A program made the translations under genes and the position numbers. The notes under the pieces were generated by a model. That model worked only from the letters and a program-made list of their open reading frames with translations. It made no database searches and was not told where the DNA came from. From Verticillium longisporum (Eukaryota; Ascomycota; Sordariomycetes; Glomerellales; Plectosphaerellaceae), in the NCBI GenBank assembly GCA_019188255.1, contig JAETXT010000011.1:310001-374000 (forward strand): a DNA stretch of 64,000 nucleotides, written 5' to 3'. The stretch's first letter is position 1, and every line of letters starts with the position of its first letter. This document shows positions 1 to 11,527 of the stretch, piece by piece.

Positions 1-114
1 TCGTTGGTGCAAACAAAGCAGAAAACAAAAACACATGTATTCAGACGCACGCTAATGCTCAGTTGGACTCCCCGATGCCACCCCTCCCTCTGCCCGTTGA
101 AGGGGGCGGGAAAC

Positions 115-1283
115 TCAGCTGCTCGGCCTCCTGAGCCCCAAAATGTCCAGAAACGGACCGTCGTGGCACGCAACGAGGTACGCCCTCTGGTCCGGCGACT
201 CGTTGACGTGCCTCACCGACGACCACGCCGGGACGGCAAACGTGTCGCGCGCCGTCCACCGGAACACGCTCTTCTCGCCCGCCGGCGTCTCGACCTCGGT
301 GCGCCCCGTGCCCTCGTAGCAGTGGTAGATGTACGAGCAGCTGTCGCGGGACGCGGCCTCGGCGCCGGGCGCCAGGCGCTCGGCCTGCACGCCGAGGGTC
401 GTGGACAGGGGTCTGCCGTCGGCGTTGCGGTAGTGGTGCACGGCGTGGGGGCCGGCGGCGGCGTTGAGGGCCTCTTCCACGGGCGCCCAAGGATGGCGCC
501 ATTCGCAGGGGTCGCAGGGTCTGGCTCGTCAGCATTCTTTGGAACTCTCCATTTCGCGTCTTCCTCATGCCTCATGCAATGAAGCCTCATGGAAAATCGC
601 AAAAAGGAGCACTCACGTGCTGGGGTACCGCGGGTCGGCGTAGCCCTCGGCAAAGTGCACCGGCGCAAAGCGAAACAGCGGCAAGTTCAGCATGTCCAGC
701 CAGATGACAGGCTCCCTGCTCTCGTTGCCGTGGTCGTGCCAGTGCCAGATGGGCGTCGTGACGACGTCGCCGCGGACGAGGGGCATCTTCTTGCCCTCGA
801 CGGCCGTGAAGCCCTCGCCGTCAATGATGAAGCGGCACGCGAACGCGAGGTGGCGGTGCGCCGGCGCCGTCTCGCCCGGGTTGACGAGCTGCAGGCCGCC
901 GTAGATGGTGTCTGTCGTGTAGGGGGATTCTGCGCCAGTGTCAGTTGCTCTGCTGTTTCTTTTTTTTTTTTTCTGTGAGATGGTTTGCCGGGTTCGGCTT
1001 TCGACGCACGCATGCTCGGGTTCACCAGCATCAGCACCCGCCTCTCGGCTCTCTCCTCCGGCACGAGCGCGCCGGCCTTTTGCAGCTGCGGCAGCGCCTC
1101 GGCGTACTTCCACATGTGCGCTTTGGCCGTGGGGTTCGGGCTCGGCGGCACCATGACGTTCATCTGCGACCACAGCGGCTCGAGATGCTGCGACGGCAGC
1201 TCGCTGAGAAAGTCCTGCATCTCCTTCGTCTCGCTGTCATCAGCTGCCTGAGTGTGCGCCTCTGTGCTGATGTAGGATCCCAT
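115..1283 (-). CDS. Gentisate 1,2-dioxygenase (bicupin), 3 exons
   Basis: Predicted to open the ring of gentisate to maleylpyruvate with Fe(II) and O2. Exons by splice-site reading are 1283-1010, 929-617 and 520-115, with donors GTGCGT and GTGAGT and both acceptors CAG; they join in frame to about 330 residues, close to fungal family members. The N-terminal cupin shows HRHLAF and, further on, PIWHWHDHGN, the His-rich metal-binding strands; YTTDTIYGGLQLVNPGE before it is typical of the family. The C-terminal cupin (FRWTARDTFAVPAW) is intact and the protein ends in a normal TGA. The start at 1283 (MGSYIS) was chosen; an in-frame ATG at 1352 is possible. It diverges from the FAH-family gene at 1754, the enzyme two steps further on, so the pair reads as a catabolic unit. 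The family is certain from the residues; substrate preference is inferred. Confidence 0.88.
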
Positions 1284-1753
1284 GACGATGAAGCTGCTTC
1301 TGGTGCTGCTTTGGGTGTGAAAAGCCTTTGGCAACGGAATATCAAGAGGCAAAAGGATAAAGTGAGGCTATATGAAGACAGAAGCGAGCCGTACGCCCGT
1401 CTCAACTGCCGGAGCGCGTCAATGCCCTTATGACACCCGGGACGCTCGATTCAGGAGTTCCCCTGAAGGAGTATAACGGCTCTCGGCGGAGTCAGCTCGG
1501 GGGGCGGGGGGCCCGGGGTTCCGGTGCGCTCGGTCTGTCATTCGTTCCGAGTCCGGTGTCTCCATGTTTCCGAGCGGAACAGCATATGATTGGCTTACGG
1601 GAGCGACACGTCGAAAACACTACCACCTTTACTTCAACTACTTGTTTACCTCGTTTTACAGCAAGTTCATGGTATTCACTTCTGTATTGATCTGAGAGGT
1701 GGCATAGTGACGCATAAACACCGATCAACTTATTCTCAGCCCATTCTCACATC
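1284..1753. promoter_or_regulatory. Divergent promoter between gentisate dioxygenase and FAH-family hydrolase
   Basis: This 470-bp gap lies between two oppositely transcribed genes of one predicted pathway. An inverted repeat, CTCGG at 1529-1533 and CCGAG at 1547-1551 (CGG-N13-CCG), is flanked by direct CCGGTG copies at 1521-1526 and 1553-1558. CGG triplets in inverted orientation are the usual half-sites of Zn2Cys6 regulators, and one such gene lies at 2793-5302. Binding is inferred. Confidence 0.5.
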
Positions 1754-2743
1754 ATGTCTGACGCTCCTTGGTCTCGTCTCATCCGTTTCGTCGACGACAA
1801 CGGCAACGAGACCTTTGGTGAGCCCCAAGTCACCGACGAAAAAGACTTTGCCGCCCGCGCCGCCTCCAATGACCTCTGGGCGGTAGAGTACAAGGGCACA
1901 AGTCCGGTGAGCAGCCTCACGAGGGGCGAAAAGGTGCACGTTAAGGAGGTCCGCGACATTCTGCGCCCCTCAGACGTGCCCATCATTCGCTGCATCGGCC
2001 TCAACTACATCAAGCACAGTAAGACTTGCACCATAGTTTGATCGAATATCATCTCACATGGACTTAGTCAAAGAGGGCGGCCGCACACCACCCCCCTTTC
2101 CCTCTCTCTTCATCAAGCCCGCAACGTGCGTGGCGGGGCACAACGAGGACGTGCCTATTCCCAAGGTCGCTCAAGATGGCACCGTCGACTACGAGGGCGA
2201 GCTAGTACGTCTCAACCACTGACACCATAACTTTTTCATCTTCTTTGAAAAGTCTGACCCCAAAAGGCCTTCGTCATCGGCAAGTCAGGCAAGAACATCG
2301 CCAAGAAGGACGCCCTCTCACATATCGCTGGCTACCTTGCCTGCAACGACGTGTCAGCGCGCGCCTGGCAGCGCGACCCCAAAAAGGCCGGCGGCGTCCC
2401 GCAGTGGTGCTTCAGCAAGGGCTTTGACAAATTTGCGCCGCTGAGCCCCATGCTCGTGTCTCCATCCGTCGTCGGCGACGCCTCGTCTCTGCGCTTGCGC
2501 ACGCTTGTCAACGGCGAGGAGCGCCAGAACGAGGGCACCGACGACCTGCTGTTCGGCGTCGAGGCCATTGTCGAGTTCCTCAGCCAGGGCACGACGCTCG
2601 AGGCCGGCACCGTCGTGCTGACGGGCACGCCGTCGGGCGTGGCCATGGGCATGAAGGAGCCCAGGTACCTGAATGACGGCGATGTCGTCGAGGTGACCAT
2701 TAGCGGCCTCGGCAGCGTCAGGAATAAGATGGTCTTTGAGTAA
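1754..2743 (+). CDS. Fumarylacetoacetate hydrolase family protein, probable fumarylpyruvate hydrolase, 3 exons
   Basis: Likely cleaves fumarylpyruvate (or maleylpyruvate/acylpyruvate) to fumarate (or maleate) and pyruvate. Exons are 1754-2018, 2068-2204 and 2267-2743, joined in frame to 292 residues. The N-terminal part is the fungal family's short leading domain ending RCIGLNYIKH. The FAH fold follows, with the acidic metal ligands in VDYEGELAFVIGK, the CNDVSARAWQRDP stretch, WCFSKGFDKFAPLSP, and the C-terminal LTGTPSGVAMGM motif. Length and motif order match the 280-300-residue fungal FAHD1-like group. The divergent partner is gentisate dioxygenase, so the substrate is inferred to be the gentisate ring-cleavage product. 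No maleylpyruvate isomerase is visible in the window, so the isomer used is open. Confidence 0.88.
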
Positions 2744-2792
2744 AATGTATTCATGAAGCGTTCATTGATTTTTTTGCCTTTGTTCCCCTGGA

Positions 2793-5302
2793 TCACTCGT
2801 TGAGAAATTCCCATGTGGCGTGCATGTCGTTGAGCCATGAAAGATCATTCACGTCAAAATTGAACTCGGCTAGATCGAGCTCGCCGAGGTCTGCTAGCGG
2901 CGGTGCGAACTCATCGACCAGTTGCTGCTGAATGTCGGGAATGGGCCGGGTAGAAGCGTCGAAATCTGGGTGCACGCCCGTCTCGCCTTCGCCCAGACTC
3001 CGTCCCCGGCTGGCCAGGCCCGAGTGTGCAGCTCCCGGCGCTGCCTCGAGCATTTTGGATGATAAAATGTGTAGAGCAGCAACGCATCTTCGCGCTGACT
3101 GACCGAAACGCTCGTGCGACTTGAGCACCGCCATGGCCTGACTCCAAGAGCGCCCAATTTCAACGGCAGGGAAAATCTCGGGTCGCAGCTTGGCGGCAAT
3201 CAGCACCGTCGCAGCTGAGTACACGTAGTAGACCCGGTACCACCAGGCGGGCAGCAGGCCGATGGTGTTGTCCGAGGTCTGATGCTCCAGCAGCACGGCT
3301 ATCATGTTCTGGGCAGTCGACACGCAAAAGAGAGCGCCTTGTTCGACGACGCGTGCTTGGAGGCTATCGATGAGGCCGAATGTGACGGCACGCGTCGGCG
3401 GGGCGAGACAGAAGCGCGACAGGACGGGTCTGAGGAGGAAAATTCGAGCATGCAAGAAGCTAGAAATTGTCAGAATATTCTGTCCCATCATTCTGTCAAG
3501 TCATTCTGTCAAGTCAAAAGTCAGGTGCAGACATACCGCATGCGCAGAATGACAGTTTGCCGCCGCGAGACCTCGTCGGCCGTGTCTACCAGCGAAGTCC
3601 ACCTCAGGTGCACTGGCAGACGCTGTTCCCAGTGGCTCAGTGACCTGTCCAGCTGCACGACCTTGTCAAAGTCGTCGTCGTCTCCGTCGGAGCTCCCAGA
3701 GTCTGAGCCCTGGGACTGTTTGCTTTTGGAACATCCCATGGTCCCTCCATAAAATGCAATGATGGTCCGATGAATAATCTCGTAGAGCTGGACCGACTTG
3801 ACGAAGAAGGCGGCATGGACTGCCCCACCACTCAAAGCAGCCTCTGTTCCATTGACAGACGATGCAGAAGACATGGGTAGAGGCACTGTTGTGGCTAGAT
3901 GGCCAGAGATCATGGCAGGCCGGCCGTGGGTCACAGAGACCATGCTTTCGAGATGTCAGTTATAGGAAGTGGGAAAAAGCCAACCTCAGCAACTCACCGG
4001 TCCATCAGCACGCAGCCATACCAAATGCGCCGCAGGAGCTCTCGCTCGCCCAGATCAGTCCGATCGCCAGACGTCTCCGGCAGGTGCAGGCCGAGGCCCT
4101 GTGCCGTCCGGATGGCCGACCCGACGACCATCCAGGTCTGGTGCGGGTGATCAGTGCTCTGCAGGTACTGGCTCGTGAGGAGTAAACACTGGACAAGGTC
4201 GATGGACCCCGCATCCCAGGGGTTCATCGGCAGTAGGGCCTGCGCTCTCTGGAAGTAGACGGAGCTCTGCTCTTCCCTCTGTTCCGGCGTCGAGGCCTCG
4301 AGAAGCTGTGTGGAGAGGGCAAAGATGACGTTGAGCGAGGCCATGAAGATGCGCTCATCGGCGTCAATGGCGCCACCGGCAAAGATGGCATTGTAGGTCT
4401 GGTTCCAGCGCTGTCTGTTGAGGAACGGGTAGAGGGGGTCGACGTAGAACCAGTAGAGATCCATGAGGTGATCGGCCTGCCGGCGAGGCGGCAACACATA
4501 GGACACGTCTGAGGCCGGGTGTTTGGCCGAGTGGGTCGACATCATGGAGAGGGAAGAGCGAGACGGCGCGGCTTGACGAGAGGGCCCGCCGTTGGCCTTG
4601 CCCAGGCGGGCGTCGATTGCCCTCTTGATCTGTGCGGTGAAGGAGCCGGCGCTGCTGCTGCCGAAGAACTCGCGGGTGCTGGTGCCCTCGTCGACGACGG
4701 CCGTCATCGAGTCAATGACAGAGGGGCTGGTGGTGATGGTGGCGGGGCCGGGACGCGGATGGGGTCTAGGCTCCCTGGGATCCGCTCCGGCTCGACTCCC
4801 GGGGGTGGTCGGTCCTGTCGGCGAGTGGGTGCCCTGCGAGGGTGGCTTCATCGGGGGTGGTACCCTGGGAGTTAACAAGGGCTGGATGGGGGGGAGGTAA
4901 AGCGTTCCTGAGGCTCTGCCATTCGGGGCCCTGGCTGGACGGTACGGGCTGCTTGACGATGGCTGCAGGAGGTGGCTGTCGCGTCTGGGGATACTCTTCT
5001 TCGGGTCTGCCTCAGAGCTCACATCGTTGCTGTAACGGCAGTTGTCACGAAGGCTCAGCTTCCTGGAGCAATAGCCGCAAGCTAACAACAGTCAGTCATG
5101 CTTCCGCTTGATGACAAGAATATGTTCCTGGTGTAGGTGCCTCGTGATGAAATAACGGGCATCGGGATCACTCACAGGGCCGCACGCCATCACACTTGAC
5201 CTTCTTGGCACGACAGGTCTCGCAGGCCACGTCAATCTTCAGGCGTTTGGGTCGAGGTTCGCAACTAGGGGAGACGGGGCCCGTCCTCCGAGGAGGGTCC
5301 AT
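2793..5302 (-). CDS. Zn2Cys6 fungal transcription factor, 4 exons
   Basis: Binuclear zinc cluster regulator of 761 residues. Exons are 5302-5176, 5081-3998, 3944-3537 and 3459-2793, all GT-AG and in frame. The DNA-binding cluster is residues 27-57 with six cysteines, CETC then C37, C44, C47 and C57, preceded by the basic stretch RPKRLKI; the first intron splits the cluster. The middle region (for example YWFYVDPLYPFLNRQRW) is the fungal_trans regulatory domain (PF04082 type). The start at 5302 is the first ATG after an in-frame TGA. It lies next to the gentisate genes, so control of that pathway is a natural inference, though the inducer is unknown. No breaks were seen. Confidence 0.85.
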
Positions 5303-6472
5303 CGCGGGTAGACCGGGGTCTCACTCTCGGCGGTAGGGGTTGGGGCTCCGCAGTAAGGAGAGAGGGGATTCCCTTCTGCAGATCTCGGAGGTTCGAACGA
5401 TGAATGTGTGGGAAGCGTAGCATGGTGGTGGTCCGAAGAGGGGATCAAGACGGGTCGTGTTGAGGAGATCAAGTGCCTGTCATGCCTGTGTTCCGAGCTT
5501 CGGGTAGGTATGGCAGCTTTGCACCTTCCGAGCCAATGAGAATGGCCAGCCGTCGGATGCTCCTGCCTTGCGTGTTGCGTCTCGCTTAGTCATCATCAGT
5601 GCAACTTGATGCGCTTCTCACTTTGGCATCTCGCTCGCTGGGGAAGACTCAGGGGAATCCAGTGTGGTATCCATTCAATAAATCCAGTGTGGTAACCATT
5701 CAATAAACCCAGTATGGCATCCATTCCTGATGGTCGATTTCGACGATGCTTTTGCTCCGGATGCATGTCGCAACCCTTTGCACACAGTTTGCTCCATCTG
5801 GCCGGCCAGCTGCTGCTTGCCTTACACGTCAACAAGCAGCAATATTCAAACAAAGGATGTGCCTTTCGCCGACTCGGCGGTTTCCAAGTGAAAAGCCAGG
5901 TTTGATGAAAAATTGTCTTGCAGTCGCCGCTTGTTGTTTCGTGTAGGTCATTGACATCGATGGCTGCTTCTCCGGCTGTGCTGTCGAGTTTCGACACTCA
6001 ACGTCAATCGACCTGGGCTGTATTGAACATGACCTCCTCCTGAGAGGAGTAGAGACGGCTTGCTATATAATTTGCGCAGCGGTGCCCTCTCTGCAGTACT
6101 CACAAAAACAGCAGACTGGCTGTCCCCTGCTCAGTTGTAATTCACTGGTGGGTGGTATCACAGAAGCAACCCCCCTGTATAGTGCTAGCATGGTGGTGCT
6201 ATATGAAGAGTCAGAATGGCTTGCTAAAAGCCAGGCTAACATGAGTGAGCTGCAGCGATGAAGGACTTTATAGAGTAAGAAGTAAATCAAATCAAAGGCT
6301 AAGCCGACTTCCGGAAGAAGAGGCATATCACCTTAGGAACAGACCTCCTACCCAGGCCTTGCAGGCGCCAAGTCTCTTCACATTCTGGGGGACTATACAT
6401 CCCCTCACTCGACGGTTCGAACCACAGAATTCTAAGCCAGCAGATCCCAAGTACGAGGTCAAGCTCTCCCAG
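5303..6472. other. Intergenic spacer with a short tandem repeat
   Basis: No convincing gene is seen. It holds a three-copy 25-bp repeat (listed separately) and, from about 6050, sequence poorer in GC than the neighbouring genes with only short open frames. A GGTTCGAACC string near 6419 resembles a tRNA B box but no tRNA folds around it. Confidence 0.5.
5656..5730. repeat. 25-bp tandem repeat, three copies
   Basis: Units start at 5656, 5681 and 5706. The first two differ at one position (TATCC versus TAACC); the third is more diverged. Shared core: CCAGTGTGGTATCCATTC. No coding role is seen; it lies about 350 bp upstream of the Zn2Cys6 gene start. Confidence 0.85.
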
Positions 6473-7235
6473 CTACCGCCCATGCTCCTGTCGCCTCCTC
6501 GTTCGCCCCCGACTGACCTCAGGCTCCGGCACCTCCTTCTTCCGCCTCTCCTTGTGCTCGCCGCCGTGCCTCCGCCAGCCGCGGCCCTCCCCCCCCTCGA
6601 CCTCCCTCATCTGCCCCAGAACACCCCCAATAGCATCCTGCAGCGGCGTCGACGCCGCGACAAAGAGGTCGTAGTACTCGCACTCCTCGTGCCCCGGCCG
6701 CCCAGCAGGCCTCTCATTCATCCCGATGAGCGCCTCCGACATGTCCTCCAGCCGCGCGCGCAGCTCCTCCATCTCGAGCGCCGGCCCGCGCCGCCTCTGT
6801 CGTCGATGCGCGTCGCCCTCGTGCTGCCTCCGCCTGTGCTTCTCGTGTTTGCCGCCGTCGTCTCGGCCGCCGTACTGCCGTCGGTGACGAGACCGCGACT
6901 CGGACGACGCGTCCCGGTGCCGTCGCTGCCCCCTGTCGTGCCTGTGCTTGCCATTCCCGTCCTTGTCGTTCCTGTCCTTGTCGTTCCTGTCCTTGTCGTT
7001 CCCATCATCGCGATGTCTGCGCCGCGCCCCCCCTCCCGTCATCCGCCCCTCGTCCTTCGCGCCCATGATCTTAGCGAGAATAGCCCGCCCCAGCCGTTCC
7101 AGCGCGTCGCTGTCCACAGCCGGCTGGCCCTCCTCGCGCCTCTGGGTCCCGTGCTCCGAGGCCAGGTACCGCTTGGCCGCGTACTCCATGCCCTTGTGCG
7201 CGAGCAGGAAGAGGAGGACCTCGAGTTCGCCGCTG

Positions 7236-7267
<32 letters not shown>

Positions 7268-7366
7268 GCCACGAGACTTGTCGCGGGAGTGACGCCGCTC
7301 GGGCGTCTTGGTCGAACGTTGGCGGTTGCGGACTATCGTCTTGAGCAGTGGTAGGATCGTGTCCAT
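6473..7366 (-). CDS. Basic low-complexity hypothetical protein with polyglutamine tract
   Basis: A 297-residue open frame of unknown function. From the N-terminus: a leucine-containing start (MDTILPLLKTIVRNRQR), a polyglutamine run of nine near residue 35, an ordered-looking stretch ELEVLLFLLAHKGMEYAAKRYL, then a Lys/Arg/His/Asp-rich middle with NDKDR repeats near residue 125, and a helical C-terminal part (EELRARLEDMSEALIGMNE). Residues upstream of the ATG in the same frame (LGQIEKSFIGAHDRD) also look coding but meet a TGA before any ATG, so an unrecognised 5' exon is possible. No domain is recognised. Coding status rests on the ordered segments and the long open frame. Confidence 0.5.
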
Positions 7367-7934
7367 GTCTCGGTCGTGCGCGCCGATGAAGCTTTTCTCG
7401 ATCTGACCCAGGTGGTGTTTCTTCTTTTGTCAAGTGCGTTGGTGGGAGAGGGGCATTTCGGGGACGAGTTGAGTAGGGGACATTCGGCGACGAGCTGAGA
7501 AGAGAACAAGAAAAAGATATCTGGCGGAGTCAAGGGCAGAGAAGGAAGGAACGGTGTTGCCAGCTTATTGAACGCGGTCGGGCGTGGCTGTTATTCACAG
7601 ACGGCGCTCACTGCAATCGCCCATGGGCGAGACACTCAACATGTGCCAGGGGTCAGGTGATGGTCACGCATGCGCTGGAGGAGGATGCCAGACCGGCCAG
7701 AGTGACTCGGGCGCCCAAATGCCCATGTTGGCTCGTGGCCTGCTATCTAACAATATGTTGCCGCGTGCCGCGGGCCCTCCCAACGTACCGGAACGCCTCT
7801 CCTGATGCTGTACATGCCGTGCGCGTTGGCCCTATGATCTCTAGGGCATGCTTTTCTTCCCTGGAGCCTAAAAAAATGCAACAGACCTCGAACAGAGGTC
7901 TTGAAACCGAATCGTCATCTGCTCGAGAGTGTGA
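7367..7934. other. Intergenic region between two minus-strand genes
   Basis: Probably the promoter and 5' leader of the gene ending at 6473 plus the 3' end of RAD5. No independent gene is seen. Confidence 0.5.
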
Positions 7935-10900
7935 TTAATGCGACGTGACTTCGTAGTCGAGGAGGGCCTTGATGTCCTCGATCCGCTGGTGCTTCTTCTC
8001 TTCGTCGCTCATCATGCCGAGAGACGTTGCCCTGGTGAGGTGGTCAGCTACAATCAACGCAAGCACAAAAGGCGGACGACGTACAAAAACTTCTTCCGCT
8101 CCTGCACCTTGAGCATCCTCTCCTCCACGCTTTGCTCGACAATAAAGCGATACACCTTGACTTCGTCCTCTTGACCCATGCGATGCACGCGGTCAATGGC
8201 CTGTGCCTCGATGGCAAAACTCCACCACGGATCCATCATGTACACGCGCTTGGCGGTCGTCAGGTTGAGCCCGACACCTCCAGCGCGAAGACTCAGAAGC
8301 AAAATGGTAAACTGGTTGGCGTCCTGAAACTCGTTCAACACGGCCGCGCGGGCCTTTTGCGCCATGGTGCCGTCGAGCCGTAGGAACTTGATGTTCGACT
8401 TGGCCAGCGCCGGCTCGATCAGAGTCAGAAACGAGGTGAACTGGCTGAACACAACCGATTTCATCCGGGGATGCTCGCGCCTCAGTTCACGGAGGGCGCT
8501 GATCAACGCGACCACCTTGGCGGACGAGCTGTTCTTGCCCACGCGCTGCAGGCTGATCCGGGGCTTCTGGAACATGTCGAGGTCGCTGTCGTCACGCACC
8601 ACTTCGAAGAGGTCGCGGTAGTTGATCTCGGCTCGGCAATTCGGGCACGTCGGTACTTTGTGGCGGTCTGTCTGGTGCTTCATATAGTCCAACAGACACT
8701 TCTTGCAGGCCGAGTGCCAACAGCCCCCGGTCACCGTCTGCTCAATCATGGGCTCCTCAGAACAAATCGGGCACTCGCTCGCTTCTTCATCGCGAATCTG
8801 GCCGAGGACGTGTGCACCAAAGGCATTGGGATTTGTCTCCGTTTCTGACGTGTCGGCAGAGAAGTGCTCGATGAGGACATTGAGATCCATGTCATCAGCA
8901 AGACCCGCCGCCAAATCCGCCGCGGCGCCAGCCTCTTCCTCGTCGGCGACGACATCCTTGTTGCGGACAAGAATCGGGTGGCAGCAGCTCTGCCTCAGTC
9001 GCAGGATCTGGGCAAAGATGCTGGTGAACGACTTCATGACGGTGCCTGCCTCCATGTTCTTTGAAAAGGCCTGCTTGGCGCGCAGGAAGATGTAGTCGTA
9101 AATGCCGCGCTCCGCCTCGCCGAGCTTGACACCAACGATTTCGACCTTCTTCGGTGGTAGGGGGACAAGCCTGACATCATTAGCAAAGTCGGCCAAGTTT
9201 GGTGATTTGAGCACTTACGGATCGCCGTTTGGCGTCTTCATGTCCTTTGTCCGTCGCAACACCAGTGGCTCTAAAACAGTCTGAACAACGTCGAGGGCCC
9301 GCATGAAGTTCTTCGACTCGAAGGGGACCGTGATGAAGGTCCGCCAGAAGGAGAAGTTGTTCCATGGCTCCACACGGAGGAAACGCACGAGACTGAACAG
9401 GTCCTCCAGCCTGTTGACAATAGGCGTGCCGGTCAACACCCATCGATGCTCGGCCGCGATTTCATAGCAGGCCTTGGCCGTCTTGGACTGGCGGTTCTTG
9501 ATGTTGTGACCCTCGTCCAGAATCACGCGGAAAAAGTTAAGAGAGAAAATGCCATTGTGATAGGCCCTGTCGCCTTTCTTGTTCGCAAGCTGGGTGAACT
9601 CTGACAAGATGACACCGTAGCTGGTGATGACGACATCGGGCGCTGAGGCGGCGCTGGCTTCGCAACAAGGAGCCTCCAGGTTGCTGGTTGCCTTCTCGGC
9701 CCCGTAGTAGATGAGGGTCTTCAGAGATCCCTCCTTGGATGCCTTGTCGGCCTCGCTCTGCCACTGTGCCAGCAGCGACATGGGAGCCACGACCAGCGTA
9801 GTGCACGGAGCCTGCAGCACATTGTTTGCGCTGGACGTCAGACGCGGGAGATCAATCATCGACTCGAGGTTCGTCTTAGGAGCCTTGGCCTTGAGGGAAA
9901 TCTCGGAGCGGTGCGTATGGACCAACGACAGCATCTGGATCGTCTTGCCGAGACCCATCTCATCAGCAAGAATGCCACCCAAGCAATGCTGCTCCTGTGT
10001 GGGAAAGTCAAGCGAGAGGTCGCCCGAGTAAGGGTTGACGTAAAAGTTGGGCTGCCCGTCGACCTGGGGCAGATCCTTGTCGTCAAAGTCTTTCGTTGGC
10101 CACGCATATTCTTCCTACAGAGGGTGCATGCTTGGCTCGCGGTTGCTCTTGAGGTCCTTTTCTTTGGATATCATCCAGTGCAGCGCCTGTTTCTGGTACG
10201 GGCGAAGGCTCATGGCAAACGTGTCCGCAGGCTCCGCTTCTGGTGTGTTGAAATCAAAGGACTGGGCCTTCTTGTACAGGGTGTCGAGCTGGTCCTGCTC
10301 AAGCTCTTCGCCCTCCTCTTCGTCGGACTGTGGTGACGAGCCTTGGTCCTTTGCGGTTGCTGTAGCCGCGGCCTTTGCCGTCTCCTTCTCCTTCTTTTCC
10401 TCCATTTCCGCAGCCTGCAATAGTTCCTGTCGCTGCTGCTTCGAAGAGGCGGCATTGGACTGTACAGGATCGAGGTTCACCTCTTGAAAGAGGCGCACCA
10501 AGGCAACTTGGCGCATGCGAAGGTCCTTTTCCTCCATCCACTCCCCCTGCTCGAAGAAGGCCGTCGACCTGTTGTTGTCCTCGAGCTGAAACGCCCTGCT
10601 GTGAAAGGCAGTAGCGAGAAGCGAGCACCGCAGCTGGATGAAGATGGTATCGTTGGTCCGCAGCGTGTCCGGGGCGTAGACGACGGTGCCCTCAAACTTG
10701 CAGGCGCGCTGGTCGATCAGGGTGGACACCCAGCTCGCCGTGTCCTTGACGAGCCTTCCAATCTCGGTGCCGCTGCTGGTGGTGAACCGTACAATCGTGT
10801 CATCTCGCTTGGCGACGGCCGCGGCGCTGAGCTTGTGCACGGCTGCGGCGCCTTTGGCGGGGCGAGGGGCTTTCGGCAGCTGCATCTTCTTCCGCTCAAT

Positions 10901-11527
10901 CTTGACCACGTCGCCGTGCTTCAGCAGGTTTGTACCGCTCCTCGTGGCCCAGCCCTCGACGCCGAAGGCGCCCACATATCGTGATTCGGGCATGGAGCGG
11001 CGGATGACGGGCTTTGGCGAGTCTTTGGGCGTCGGCTCGGGAGTTGATGACATGGCGGCGGGTGGTGGTCGAACAAAAGCGTTGATGGAGGGGTTCTTCT
11101 TCTTGAAATCCTTCCAGGTGCCGTCAAAGTACATGTTCACTGCTCTCTCAAGGTTATCACCGCAGTTCTCACGAATAATGTTCATCGTCTCCTTCGCCAC
11201 CTTGGCGCCGACGAAGCTCTCAAACATTTCCTGGTCGAAAGAGACGACAGGCTCCTCCCGACTGGTCTCGAGAGGGGCAGACCGATATGATGCAACTTAA
11301 ATGGACTGCGCCACGAGGGACCCACGAGCGGGTATCGGAGAGGAAGGGAATGCCGGAGCATCATCGCTCATGGTCAGAGACGACCCAGCGTTGGGCGGGC
11401 TCTGAAAGAATCGAGTCTTCTGATGGGTGGGAGGCGTGGGCAGCACCGGGCTCGAGAGGTGACTGCCTGTATCGTCTTCGGGATCCGTAAAGAAGCGCCG
11501 CCGCTTCGTTGGGGGCTCGTGATCCAT
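7935..11527 (-). CDS. rad5: DNA repair helicase/ubiquitin ligase RAD5, interrupted by two in-frame stops
   Basis: SWI/SNF-type ATPase with RING finger, the ligase that polyubiquitinates PCNA and remodels stalled forks in the nucleus. Exons 11527-9219, 9170-8085 and 8031-7935 give 1164 codons. Order: basic start MDHEPPTKRRRFF; UBA-like helix (NIIRENCGDNLERAVNMYFDG) about 108-135; HIRAN domain from about 183; Walker A DEMGLGKT about 522; DEGH about 670; RING CPIC...CPNC about 903-950; helicase C with RAGGVGLNL and RVHRMGQ; terminus SLGMMSDEEK. Codon 77 is TAA (11299-11297) and codon 471 is TAG (10117-10115) where a conserved Trp (HPL-W-EEYAW) is expected; all flanking sequence stays in one frame. 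No intron that removes the second stop keeps frame, while the first lies in a variable region where an unseen intron cannot be excluded. It diverges from the NDUFAF6-like gene. Confidence 0.88.

Noticed and set aside
6410..6430. tRNA B-box-like GGTTCGAACC
   Set aside because: The flanks do not form a T stem and no acceptor or anticodon stem can be built.
6245..7354. A 369-codon plus-strand open frame
   Set aside because: Opposite strand of the basic polyglutamine protein. It is a proline/leucine-rich mirror of Lys/Arg codons and has no domain.
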